Source of the DNA: a virus
DNA: 64,000 nt
Virus record (IMG/VR): IMGVR_UViG_3300008117_000025
Span: 1-64,000 of that record
Direction: 5' to 3' (one strand)
Both the position numbers and the translations under genes were made by a program. Shown in pieces: positions 56,824-64,000 of the stretch. Position 1 is the first letter of the stretch; each line of letters begins with the position of its first letter. The notes under the pieces are model-generated. The model worked only from the letters and a program-made list of their open reading frames with translations. It was not told the origin of the DNA and searched no databases.

Positions 56824-59800
56824 TTATATTAGGAAGATTATATAGGCTGTTGTTGTATTTGAAGTAACACTAGTTGCTGAACCAATTCCAGTGATAGTAA
56901 ACGTTGGGTAAGTTCCAGATGAATGATCTTGATTAACAGAAGCTAGTGCATTATTTGTAGTATACCCTGATGACATTGCTGTTCTTAGATTTACCTGGTT
57001 TGGAGATCCTGCTGTACCTATTGAAACAACAGAGCAATAATATATAGGAACTGAACGATTTGATATAGGTCTAGTAGCTGAAATTGATGTTGATGAAGCT
57101 ACACTAAATGACCATCCATTAGCTGTTAAGTCTTCTCCATTAGGACCAACAGCGCTAGCTATTGAATTTACAGCTCCTGCAACTATATTTAAAGTAACAA
57201 CATATTTTCCACCTGCAGATGATGTACCAGAAGTACCAGAAGAACCTGTTCCTCCAGTTTGGCCACTAGTTCCTGAAGTACCATTTGAAGTACCTGAGGT
57301 GCCTGTTGTACCGGAAGTACCATATGATAAACCTGATGAGCCTGCTGTACCTGAAGTACCGAATGATAGGCCTGAAGTACCAGATGAGCCAGTTTCTCCC
57401 GATGTTCCACTAGAGCCTGAGGTACCTGTTGATCCACTTGTTCCACTTGAACCACTTGAGCCATTAACACCACTTGTACCGCTTGAACCGGTTGTACCGC
57501 TTGATCCGCTTGTGCCTGTAGATCCACTAGTACCACTTGAACCGCTTGTTCCGTTTGAACCATTTTGACCAGATGTACCACTTGAACCAGTTGTACCGCT
57601 TGAGCCGCTTGTACCAGTAGAGCCACTTGTTCCACTTGAACCGCTAGTACCATTTGAACCACTTTGGCCAGATGTACCACTAGAGCCAGCTGTACCACTT
57701 GAGCCACTTGTGCCTGTAGAGCCTGATGTTCCGCTTGATCCACTTGATCCGCTTGTACCTGTAGAACCTGATGTGCCGCTTGAACCGCTTGATCCGCTTG
57801 TGCCACTTGATCCGTCTATACCTGAAGTACCACTTGAGCCTGAAGTACCACTAGAGCCTCTTGTGCCGCTTGAACCGCTTGAGCCACTAGTACCGCTTGA
57901 TCCACTAGTACCGCTTGATCCGCTTGTACCACTTGATCCACTTGATCCGCTTGATCCAGAAGTACCACTTGAACCACTTGATCCAGAAGTACCACTTGAA
58001 CCACTTGAACCATCTACTCCGCTAGTACCAGATGAGCCAGATGTACCAGTAGAGCCACTAGTGCCACTAGTTCCAGATGAACCTGAACTACCAGTTTCGC
58101 CACTAGTTCCTGAAGAACCCGAACTACCAGTTTCACCACTTGTACCAGATGAACCTGAAGTGCCAGTTGATCCACTAGTTCCTGAAGAACCCGAACTACC
58201 AGTTTCGCCGCTAGTTCCAGATGAACCATTTGTTCCATTTTCGCCACTTGTACCACTTGAACCACTTGATCCAGTTTCACCACTTGTACCTGATGAACCT
58301 CTTGTACCACTAGTTCCACTTGTACCTGATGAACCTCTTGTACCACTAGTTCCTGAAGAACCGGATGTACCTGAACTACCATCTACTCCACTTGTTCCTG
58401 AAGAGCCGTTTGTTCCTGAAACTCCAGAGGTGCCACTTGAACCTGAAGTACCGCTTGAGCCTGTTGTACCGCTAGTACCTGTTGTACCTGATGTACCGTT
58501 TGATGTACCTGAAGTACCTGTTGTACCTGAAGTACCGTATGAAAAGCCTGATGAACCTGCTGTACCTGATGTACCGAATGATATACCTGAGGTACCTGCG
58601 GAGCCGGATGAGCCGGTTGTTCCTGCTGTACCATCATTACCTGAAGTACCGCTTGAGCCAGTTACTCCACTTGTTCCTGATGAACCTCTTGTACCTGATG
58701 TACCTGAGGTGCCTGATGAGCCTGAAGTGCCGGATGAGCCTGAAGTACCAGATGAGCCGTTTGTTCCAGTTATACCACTTGTTCCAGATGAACCCCGTGT
58801 TCCACTTGAACCGGATGTACCAGATGAGCCTCTTGTACCGCTAGTTCCTGATGTACCAGATGAGCCTCTTGTACCGCTAGTTCCTGATGAACCGGATGTG
58901 CCACTTGAACCAGATGAACCACTAGTACCGGATGATCCTCTAGTACCGGATGAACCGCTTGTACCGGATGACCCTCTAGTACCGGATGTACCACTTGTAC
59001 CGCTTGAACCTGAAGTGCCAGCGCTACCACTAGTACCGGATGAACCTCTTGTACCACTAGTTCCTGATGAACCGGATGTGCCACTTGTTCCTGAAGTGCC
59101 AGATGTACCAACACTTCCGCTTGTTCCAGAAGAACCACTAGTTCCTGAAGAACCGGATGTGCCTGCACTTCCACTTGTACCTGAGCTGCCATTTGTACCT
59201 GATTCTCCAGAAGTACCAGATGATCCATTTGTCCCGGATATACCTGATGTGCCTGATGAGCCGTTGCTTCCAGATACACCTGATGTGCCTGAACTACCAC
59301 TTGTTCCTGAAGATCCGCTAGAACCTGATGTACCACTTGACCCTGAAGAGCCTGATGTACCTGATGAGCCACTAGAACCAGATGATCCTCTAGTGCCAGA
59401 TGAACCGGAAGAACCAGCTGAACCACTAGTACCAGAAGTACCAGCTGAGCCGGAAGTACCAGCGGTTCCAGATGAACCACTTGTGCCAGCAGACCCACTT
59501 GTTCCACTTGAACCTGATGTTCCTGAGGTGCCACCAGTGCCTGATGAACCTGAGGTGCCGCTTGAACCAGAAGAACCATTAGCACCAGAGGTGCCACTAG
59601 AGCCAGCAGTACCACTAGTACCAGAAGTATTAGTGGTAGTGGTTCTATAATATAATTGCTTAGACGTCGTATCGAATACAACGTAATTTGTTAATGCGTT
59701 TTCAGTTAGGGTTGCTTTTACACTTCCTGTAATGTCTACAGAACCTGTCATTTTAAATGACCCACTAACACTTAATAAGTTGCCAATTATAGCTGTGCTT

Positions 59801-60078
59801 CCAGATAGATAACTTGCACTAACTGCTGTTATTGCATTATTAGCCCAGCTTGAAGTACCATATAAAGAGCCAGTTAAATTATTAAGAACAGCACGACCAT
59901 CAACTGTAAAAAATCCAAGTACAGAGGTAGATCCAGTAATATTAATATTACTACCAGACATGTTAGTAAGAAGGTAGACAAAATTACCATCACCTTCAGG
60001 CCATGTTAACTCTGAGCCTTTTATGGCTATAGTGTTTCCCGCGTTGGCCGCAGAACTTATACGCAGTATTAATCCCAT
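56824..60078 (-). CDS. Collagen-like fibre protein with C-terminal beta domain, 1084 aa
   Basis: The head (about residues 1-150) contains FVYLLTNMSGSNINITGSTS and TGSLYGTSSWANNAITAVSA, which match the TGSL/ASYA repeats of the 2011-residue fibre. The Gly-X-Y tract covers about 150-955, with two aromatic cassettes. The last 130 residues form a beta-rich tip domain (GGKYVVTLNIVAGAVNSIAS onward). It is the first gene of the fibre operon. Confidence 0.8.
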   Translation of the reverse strand: MGLILRISSAANAGNTIAIKGSELTWPEGDGNFVYLLTNMSGSNINITGSTSVLGFFTVDGRAVLNNLTGSLYGTSSWANNAITAVSASYLSGSTAIIGNLLSVSGSFKMTGSVDITGSVKATLTENALTNYVVFDTTSKQLYYRTTTTNTSGTSGTAGSSGTSGANGSSGSSGTSGSSGTGGTSGTSGSSGTSGSAGTSGSSGTAGTSGSAGTSGTSGSAGSSGSSGTRGSSGSSGSSGTSGSSGSSGTSGSSGSSGTSGSSGTSGVSGSNGSSGTSGISGTNGSSGTSGESGTNGSSGTSGSAGTSGSSGTSGSSGTSGSVGTSGTSGTSGTSGSSGTSGTRGSSGTSGSAGTSGSSGTSGTSGTRGSSGTSGSSGTRGSSGTSGSSGSSGTSGSSGTSGTRGSSGTSGTSGTRGSSGTSGSSGTRGSSGTSGITGTNGSSGTSGSSGTSGSSGTSGTSGTRGSSGTSGVTGSSGTSGNDGTAGTTGSSGSAGTSGISFGTSGTAGSSGFSYGTSGTTGTSGTSNGTSGTTGTSGTTGSSGTSGSSGTSGVSGTNGSSGTSGVDGSSGTSGSSGTSGTRGSSGTSGTSGTRGSSGTSGETGSSGSSGTSGENGTNGSSGTSGETGSSGSSGTSGSTGTSGSSGTSGETGSSGSSGTSGETGSSGSSGTSGTSGSTGTSGSSGTSGVDGSSGSSGTSGSSGSSGTSGSSGSSGSSGTSGSSGTSGSSGTSGSSGSSGTRGSSGTSGSSGTSGIDGSSGTSGSSGSSGTSGSTGTSGSSGSSGTSGSTGTSGSSGTAGSSGTSGQSGSNGTSGSSGTSGSTGTSGSSGTTGSSGTSGQNGSNGTSGSSGTSGSTGTSGSSGTTGSSGTSGVNGSSGSSGTSGSTGTSGSSGTSGETGSSGTSGLSFGTSGTAGSSGLSYGTSGTTGTSGTSNGTSGTSGQTGGTGSSGTSGTSSAGGKYVVTLNIVAGAVNSIASAVGPNGEDLTANGWSFSVASSTSISATRPISNRSVPIYYCSVVSIGTAGSPNQVNLRTAMSSGYTTNNALASVNQDHSSGTYPTFTITGIGSATSVTSNTTTAYIIFLI
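57215..59630. repeat. GSSGTSG-coding repeat tract (gene 56824)
   Basis: About 2.4 kb of Gly-X-Y triplet repeats with occasional GET, GEN, GVD, GID, GTR and GSN variants. Charged residues (Glu, Asp, Arg) enter at intervals, as in collagens where they stabilise the triple helix. Confidence 0.9.
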
Positions 60079-60095
60079 GAAAATATATATTTACT

Positions 60096-60110
60096 ACATA
60101 TAAATATACA
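60096..60110 (-). promoter_or_regulatory. TGTATATTTATATGT box, possible late promoter
   Basis: The minus strand reads TGTATATTTATATGT, 18-32 bases upstream of the fibre operon start. It is of the AT-only class seen before other structural and late genes. Confidence 0.4.
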
Positions 60111-60129
60111 TCTCTATGGGCAGCTTTAT

Positions 60130-60663
60130 TTATAGTGAACTTCTTTGTTTGTCATTTTGCCACTGACCATTATACTTTTCAGCAGTATTACATTCATGAA
60201 AATAGATTTGTGCTACTCTAGCATCTTTTTCAATGAATATTGTTTCATAAACATAAAGTAATGTACCCATATTTTGGGTTTCAAAACCAGGATCAAATAC
60301 AGGACTATTAATAATTGCTCCATTACGGTAAAGAGATGAGCGTTGTTTAATAAATGCTACTCTATTATCTGGGATTTTACATCCTTCATGGAATGTAATA
60401 TCATATACACCTTCATAAAGTAGCCATCCATTTACTCCATCTAGATTAATAGATTCGAGGGGGGTATAGGTAGTTAGTTCGGTTTTATCTTTAAGTACCT
60501 TACCAATTTTACTGTTATTAGATAAATTATAGGCACCACCTATTTTATTACCTATTTTCTGTACTGCTTTAAGACTAAGATCATAACCAACTTGTGCTGG
60601 TTTACCTTGTGTTGTTTCTAGAAGGAGTAAACCTTCATCTACTATTTGTTTTACGTTTAACAT
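60130..60663 (-). CDS. dCTP deaminase / dUTPase-family enzyme, 177 aa
   Basis: The segment RVAFIKQRSSLYRNGAIINS followed by PVFDPGFETQ is the trimeric dUTPase/dCTP-deaminase signature (RSSLxRxG ... xDPGFxG). GYDLSL near the start is the other conserved piece. It converts dCTP to dUTP, or dUTP to dUMP, feeding ThyA. Which of the two is not decidable by eye. Confidence 0.78.
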   Translation of the reverse strand: MLNVKQIVDEGLLLLETTQGKPAQVGYDLSLKAVQKIGNKIGGAYNLSNNSKIGKVLKDKTELTTYTPLESINLDGVNGWLLYEGVYDITFHEGCKIPDNRVAFIKQRSSLYRNGAIINSPVFDPGFETQNMGTLLYVYETIFIEKDARVAQIYFHECNTAEKYNGQWQNDKQRSSL

Positions 60664-60675
60664 ATTATAAATGTA

Positions 60676-60846
60676 TTAAAGTTCTTCTACAATTCCAAGT
60701 ATTTCGGCTCCAATTAACAAACCACCAGCAGCATTAAAATACCATTGATCAGCATACATTAATGCTAATCCAGCTAGTATTCTAACTACTGATTTAATTA
60801 TACTAATTCTAAAATGCCAATTTGTTTTACTTTCCTTTTGTTGCAT
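60676..60846 (-). CDS. Small membrane protein, 56 aa
   Basis: A basic N-terminus (QQKESKTNWHFRISIIKS) is followed by a hydrophobic hairpin: VVRILAGLALMYADQWYFNA and GGLLIGAEILGIVEEL. It overlaps the phosphoribosyltransferase gene by 20 bases. Similar short proteins accompany nucleotide genes in large phages, but the function is unknown. Confidence 0.65.
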   Translation of the reverse strand: MQQKESKTNWHFRISIIKSVVRILAGLALMYADQWYFNAAGGLLIGAEILGIVEEL

Positions 60847-61234
60847 AATCTGCTGTTGTTTGTGAGTCTTTTTGTTCCCATGGATATACTATCCACTTAT
60901 CTCTAGGGGCTAAACTATAATAGAAATCGGGTTTAACGATTGCTGCTTGTTTATAATGGATGGTTGCTGTAGTGAAGAATTGATGGTGTTCCTTGAGTGT
61001 TTCTCCTGAATCACATATATCATCTACAACTAGGATATTTTCATAATCACCGAAGTCATTATGAGAATCAACATAAGGTAATCCCAGCTTATGAGAGAGT
61101 AGCACAGCGGGGATTAATCCTCCCCTAGGTAAACCAGTGATAGCCTCTATAGATTCATCACTTTGTTTAATTTGATGTGCTAGACTCTCAACAGCAGCCT
61201 CAATATCTTTCCAATCTAAATATATCTTATCCAT
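60827..61234 (-). CDS. Purine/xanthine-type phosphoribosyltransferase, 135 aa
   Basis: The segment GLPRGGLIPAVLLSHKLG (about residues 33-50) and the PRPP motif ILVVDDICDSGETL (about 67-80) identify a type I phosphoribosyltransferase. The C-terminal WIVYPWEQ resembles xanthine-guanine enzymes. It would salvage a purine base or act in a modified-base route. It abuts folE (one-base overlap). Confidence 0.85.
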   Translation of the reverse strand: MDKIYLDWKDIEAAVESLAHQIKQSDESIEAITGLPRGGLIPAVLLSHKLGLPYVDSHNDFGDYENILVVDDICDSGETLKEHHQFFTTATIHYKQAAIVKPDFYYSLAPRDKWIVYPWEQKDSQTTADYATKGK

Positions 61235-61869
61235 TATTTAAATTTAGCTCCGTTTACTTCAATTGCATGAAGGAATTCTTCACGAATCAAATTATCCTTT
61301 TCCATAAACACACCACTGAATTTATTTGTAGTCATTACAGATGGATGTTTAATTCCACGATGTGAGCAACAAGTGTGTTTACAAGCAATACTAACTGCTA
61401 CTGATGGGCAATCCATTTTAGTTGCAAGATAATCGTGAATTTGTTGAGTAAGTGATTCTTGCATTTGTGGTCTACGAGAGAACCATTCTACAATACGATT
61501 CAATTTACTTAATCCAATTACATTTTCACCTGGTACATATGCTACAGTTGCATATCCTGTAAATGCAAGATTATGATGTGCACACATACTAACGATAGGA
61601 ATACCTGATTGGATTACTAGTCCATCATATCCATCATCGTTAGGAAATACTGTAATGTTAGGTTCATCTGTGATTGATCCTACAATAAGATCTTTCAGCC
61701 ATGCTTTAGCTACACGACGAGGTGTATCTTCAGTTTGTCTATCTGCTTTATAATCAAATCCTACTGCGTTAAGGAATTCGCCGTATGCTACAGCTGCTTT
61801 TTCAATCATTTGCTCTACTTCTTCTGGTGTGCGAGCTAAACTACCATTTGATTTAGTTAGTAACTTCAT
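61234..61869 (-). CDS. folE: GTP cyclohydrolase I
   Basis: Key motifs are MCAHHNLAFTGYATVAYVPG (zinc-ligand Cys and His), IGLSKLNRIVEWFSRRPQMQE and CKHTCCSHRG. At 211 residues it matches FolE (about 220). It converts GTP to dihydroneopterin triphosphate, the entry step to preQ0 and to folate. With QueE and a QueC-like gene nearby, a 7-deazaguanine role is more likely than folate. Confidence 0.95.
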   Translation of the reverse strand: MKLLTKSNGSLARTPEEVEQMIEKAAVAYGEFLNAVGFDYKADRQTEDTPRRVAKAWLKDLIVGSITDEPNITVFPNDDGYDGLVIQSGIPIVSMCAHHNLAFTGYATVAYVPGENVIGLSKLNRIVEWFSRRPQMQESLTQQIHDYLATKMDCPSVAVSIACKHTCCSHRGIKHPSVMTTNKFSGVFMEKDNLIREEFLHAIEVNGAKFK

Positions 61870-62020
61870 TGTTTATTAATTGTGGATTTGTTTCTAAAAT
61901 ATTTGCTATTGAATGTACGATCTCTTCTGGTCCAAATGAAGTTTTCCAGTCACAGTCTTCTGTTACCTGGTCTACCCATTGCATGTAGAGTTTATATAGT
62001 TCGTCTCTGTTGATTTGCAT
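61853..62020 (-). CDS. Conserved small phage protein, 55 aa
   Basis: The frame from the ATG at 62020 starts MQINRDELYKLYMQWVDQV and contains CDWKTSFGPEEIVHSIANIL. This phrase recurs in short hypothetical proteins of flavobacterial phages as I recall. The end overlaps the start of folE by 17 bases. Function is unknown. Confidence 0.65.
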   Translation of the reverse strand: MQINRDELYKLYMQWVDQVTEDCDWKTSFGPEEIVHSIANILETNPQLINNEVTN

Positions 62021-62021
62021 G

Positions 62022-62192
62022 TTATACGTTTAATGTTTTTGATTTTACTCCAGAACGAATAGTTGCATCAATGGAATATTTTTTAAGTATTTCAGCTACC
62101 AATCTACAATCTTCACTTTTAGTAAATTCATTCATGTTATCGACTGTGGTTTCAAGTTCTATCCAGAATTTTACCTCTATACTATTTTCCAT
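62022..62192 (-). CDS. Hypothetical small protein, 56 aa
   Basis: The ATG at 62192 opens a 56-residue frame (MENSIEVKFWIELETTVDN, then LVAEILKKYSIDATIRSG), predicted to be mixed alpha/beta. It overlaps the membrane peptide upstream by 11 bases and precedes the next gene by one base. No family is recognised. Confidence 0.6.
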   Translation of the reverse strand: MENSIEVKFWIELETTVDNMNEFTKSEDCRLVAEILKKYSIDATIRSGVKSKTLNV

Positions 62193-62295
62193 CTTTATCT
62201 ATTTTATTAGCCCATTTAATAGCTAGCCATAGCATACCTAAAGGTATACCTGCAGCTACTATTATACCTAATATTAGATTAATTATATTATACAT
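62182..62295 (-). CDS. Small membrane peptide, 37 aa
   Basis: The frame encodes MYNIINLILGIIVAAGIPLG and a second hydrophobic part (MLWLAIKWA) before a charged end, KIDKDGK. Overlaps of eight bases with queE and 11 bases with the next gene support it. Function is unknown. Confidence 0.55.
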   Translation of the reverse strand: MYNIINLILGIIVAAGIPLGMLWLAIKWANKIDKDGK

Positions 62296-63124
62296 TAAGT
62301 GTTTTATTCCACGCAGCAATATGAAGACGAGTCAATCCACGGAAACGATATTTCTTAGCCATTTCTAAACAGAATTGAGTACGCTCTTCAAAATCTCTAA
62401 CATCATCCAACCCAGGCATACAAACTACATTCTTAAGAGGTATATTAAGCGGTTTAACGAAATCTTCAAATATTTCCTTAATATCGTCTTCAGTACTAAT
62501 AACGAATTTGAACTGGTAGTTTTTATGTTCCATAATGCGTTTAAGAGCGGCTTCGCTAAAGCGCTGAGATTTACTCATGCCTGAATTGGCTAGTTTAGGT
62601 GAGCAGTTGATTTGATCAAGCATCACAAATAGCTTATCATCAATATAGACTGTACCATTAGTTTCAATTTCATAGTATGGCTTGACGGTATTGTCAAGGT
62701 GCCTTGCAAGCCAATAATTAGTAAAATTAGTGATTGCTTGTTGATGACCTTTGATTGTTGGTTCACCACCAGTCCAGATAATATGAACATCACCATTCAA
62801 AATATCATCATATACACCTTCTTCTTTCCAACGATTAATCAAATAATCAAATTCTTTATCTTCACCTCTCCACAACCACTGGCTTGTAGAATCACAAGTC
62901 CAAGTTGCTTTACCTGTTGCATGTAAGTCACCTGTGAAGATTTCTCCGTCTTCTAGTTCTTGGTCTTTAGCGAGTTGATTTGTAAATGCTCTACTCATAC
63001 CGCAAGTTAGGTTACAAATACCTAAACGAACAAAGTAGGAGGGCACTCCCGAGGAGATACCCTCACCTTGGACAGAGTAGAAGTCACTAGATATTAATAA
63101 TTTGTTTGGATCGATTTTGCTCAT
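62288..63124 (-). CDS. queE: 7-carboxy-7-deazaguanine synthase (radical SAM)
   Basis: The ATG at 63124 (MSKIDPNKLL) is used. FYSVQGEGISSGVPSYFVRLG is the QueE N-terminal signature. The cluster cysteines are C37 and C41 (CNLTC) and, after an insertion of about 35 residues, C77 (TWTCDST). The later IWTGGEPTIKGHQQ and YEIETNGT are typical QueE elements. It turns CPH4 into CDG using SAM. The expanded cysteine loop is noteworthy. Confidence 0.92.
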   Translation of the reverse strand: MSKIDPNKLLISSDFYSVQGEGISSGVPSYFVRLGICNLTCGMSRAFTNQLAKDQELEDGEIFTGDLHATGKATWTCDSTSQWLWRGEDKEFDYLINRWKEEGVYDDILNGDVHIIWTGGEPTIKGHQQAITNFTNYWLARHLDNTVKPYYEIETNGTVYIDDKLFVMLDQINCSPKLANSGMSKSQRFSEAALKRIMEHKNYQFKFVISTEDDIKEIFEDFVKPLNIPLKNVVCMPGLDDVRDFEERTQFCLEMAKKYRFRGLTRLHIAAWNKTLNV

Positions 63125-63243
63125 TTCAATAATGTTTTTATATAAGTAAAGATAAGACCAATATTTGGCCACTCAGTTATTGCTAGAAGACTAAGGTGTT
63201 TTTCACCACATAGTCCTAATGTATGTTCTATAACGTGTATCAT
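63121..63243 (-). CDS. Small conserved phage protein, 40 aa
   Basis: A short frame starts MIHVIEHTLGLCGEKHLSLL and ends in a hydrophobic NIGLIFTYIKTLL helix. The stop overlaps the queE start as ATGA, so it is probably translated together with queE. Very similar short openings (MIHIxEHTLGLCGE) occur in other phages as I recall. Confidence 0.6.
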   Translation of the reverse strand: MIHVIEHTLGLCGEKHLSLLAITEWPNIGLIFTYIKTLLK

Positions 63244-63249
63244 AATCAA

Positions 63250-63284
63250 AAATTAAAAAAGGTCCCAACCGAAGTTGGGACCTT
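63250..63284 (-). terminator. Rho-independent terminator
   Basis: An 11-bp perfect stem, AAGGTCCCAAC/GTTGGGACCTT (63259-63269 with 63274-63284), has a UUCG tetraloop when read on the minus strand and a TTTTTTAATTTTT tail. It follows the small helix-turn-helix gene and separates it from queE. Confidence 0.93.
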
Positions 63285-63294
63285 AGGGGTGAAA

Positions 63295-63531
63295 TTAGGC
63301 AGTAGCCAATTCACTAGTTTTGGTACGGCGACGGGCCAAATTGTACATCGCATTAGCAAGGGTGTCATTTACACGACGATCACCACTTTTAACGTAGTTT
63401 ACAAAACGTGTAGTGTAACCTGTTTCTTCTGCGAGACGAGTGGTGTCTCCTTGGCGTTGACGAGCTTTGTAGAAGGCCAACTTTGCTGTTCTGTTCATGT
63501 AATTTGCACGAACGTTTGTTTGATAACTCAT
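63295..63531 (-). CDS. Small basic DNA-binding-like protein, 78 aa
   Basis: The sequence DTTRLAEETGYTTRFVNYVKSG resembles a helix-turn-helix (turn ...TGY...). The protein is Arg-rich (RQRQGDTTR, LARRRTKTS) and has no export signal. It may regulate the QueC/QueE/FolE genes around it. It is followed by a strong terminator. Confidence 0.65.
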   Translation of the reverse strand: MSYQTNVRANYMNRTAKLAFYKARQRQGDTTRLAEETGYTTRFVNYVKSGDRRVNDTLANAMYNLARRRTKTSELATA

Positions 63532-63546
63532 ATAACTGATTATTGA

Positions 63547-64000
63547 TTACGAATTGTGTTCTGCTAATACTTTTTCTACATGGGCTTTAGCTACTTCCCA
63601 ACTAACAGGTCCGGTTTCATCAGCATAATCTACAGGATCAGGACGACCTAATCTAATAAATGCTTCAATACGCTCTACTGATGCTGCTGATTTGTAATCT
63701 GAAAACCAATATCCTTCTTTTGATTCATATAAAACTATATCTCCATCTAATGTTTGAGCTTTAGGAATCCAAATTGGTTTATAAGATGTATTTGTGCGCT
63801 TATAGACTTCATCAAAGTTAAGACCAAGTTTTTGACAAGCCAACTCTCCATCTTTTAAGATATCAAATTTATTTACTTCAAGATAAGGAGTATAAATTGA
63901 TACTAAATGTGAATCCCAGTTACCAATAACAAAAGCATCAAAATCAGCATCTCTAAATTCTTGTCTACAATCAGGATAAATAGCATGATCACCAGCATGG
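63547..64000 (-). CDS. queC: QueC-like 7-cyano-7-deazaguanine synthase, C-terminal part (gene runs off the window)
   Basis: The frame is open to the right edge, so the N-terminus is missing. Only a TTG lies at 63843, and the coding signal continues upstream. AGDHAIYPDCRQEFR at the left end of the visible protein is the QueC phrase (GDHAIYPDCRxEF). The C-terminus SVERIEAFIRLGRPDPVDYA fits the QueC end. The four zinc cysteines usual in that region (TxSCY ... ACGxCDSC) are absent: TNTSYKP and YKSAASVER are found instead. The enzyme would convert CDG to preQ0. Confidence 0.85.
   Translation of the reverse strand, partial: HAGDHAIYPDCRQEFRDADFDAFVIGNWDSHLVSIYTPYLEVNKFDILKDGELACQKLGLNFDEVYKRTNTSYKPIWIPKAQTLDGDIVLYESKEGYWFSDYKSAASVERIEAFIRLGRPDPVDYADETGPVSWEVAKAHVEKVLAEHNS

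Noticed and set aside
45605-59630. CRISPR-like array appearance from short repeats
   Set aside because: The repeat periodicity is in multiples of nine bases inside one long frame, without equal-length unique spacers.
57710-59650. Plus-strand open frame of 646 codons with PLVPxEP repeats
   Set aside because: Same antisense artefact over the repeat tract of the 1084-residue fibre.
15866-60110. T4-type late promoter TATAAATA in the AT boxes
   Set aside because: TATAAATA is read only on the plus strand; on the coding strand the boxes read TATATTTATA, so they are not T4 late promoters in the expected orientation.
63547-63843. A separate 98-residue protein starting at 63843
   Set aside because: Position 63843 is a TTG inside an open frame that continues to the window edge with QueC-like sequence.

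Overview
The window is an AT-rich segment of a large tailed phage with a T4-like replisome. Its host is probably a member of the Bacteroidota, most likely a flavobacterium. Nearly every gene lies on the minus strand in tightly packed, overlapping operons. Phage hallmarks are a family B DNA polymerase, a sliding clamp, clamp-loader large and small subunits, a holin-like lysis cassette, giant tail-fibre genes ending in a peptidase S74 chaperone, and many conserved small phage ORFs. The host is inferred from TA-rich promoters with TTTA/TTC-type -7 boxes, from many Bacteroidota-style lipoproteins, from a DUF4494-like gene, and from a lipoprotein metalloprotease with thrombospondin type 3 repeats.

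Layout in window coordinates. 1-8.6 kb: small early or auxiliary proteins, many served by one recurrent promoter type, plus a DUF932/945-like protein, a caspase-like protein and a secreted DRGH nuclease. 8.6-11.5 kb: a DUF6165-like protein, a metallophosphoesterase and thymidylate synthase. 12.0-13.5 kb: a lysis cassette of one holin-like protein and four coiled-coil membrane or lipoprotein genes. 13.6-15.5 kb: exported proteins, including a metzincin. 15.5-17.0 kb: an RNA block holding an unidentified structured RNA, a tmRNA, tRNA-Leu(UAA) and a 157-nt tRNA-like element. 17.0-20.0 kb: small proteins, an HNH-like protein and a ClpP-like protease. 20.0-34.5 kb: a 14.5-kb glycan cassette with the GDP-L-fucose pathway, two fucosyltransferase-like enzymes, an RfbH-type 3-dehydratase, a two-gene thiamine-diphosphate enzyme, a TylF-like methyltransferase and several glycosyltransferases. 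34.5-44.2 kb: the replisome (PD-(D/E)XK nuclease, gp62-like and gp44-like clamp loader, gp45-like clamp, gp43-like polymerase) interleaved with GroEL, GroES and Hsp20. 44.2-60.1 kb: receptor-binding and tail-fibre genes, including three collagen-like proteins of 2011, 1374 and 1084 residues. 60.1-64.0 kb: nucleotide and 7-deazaguanine genes (dCTP deaminase-like, phosphoribosyltransferase, FolE, QueE and the C-terminal part of a QueC-like protein).

How the parts may work together (inference). The phage copies its DNA with its own T4-type machinery and probably modifies guanines by a preQ0 route (FolE, QueE, QueC). It folds its proteins with its own chaperonin set. It builds very long Ser/Thr-rich Gly-X-Y fibres. 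The fucose-rich glycan cassette could decorate those fibres or the host surface.

The strongest candidates for something undescribed are the structured RNAs at 15.5-17.0 kb, the proline-poor collagen-like fibres with a shared movable aromatic cassette, the possible coupling of fucosylation to those fibres, the QueC-like protein lacking zinc-site cysteines, and the inverted repeats bracketing hsp20. All identifications rest on reading motifs by eye. No database search was run.
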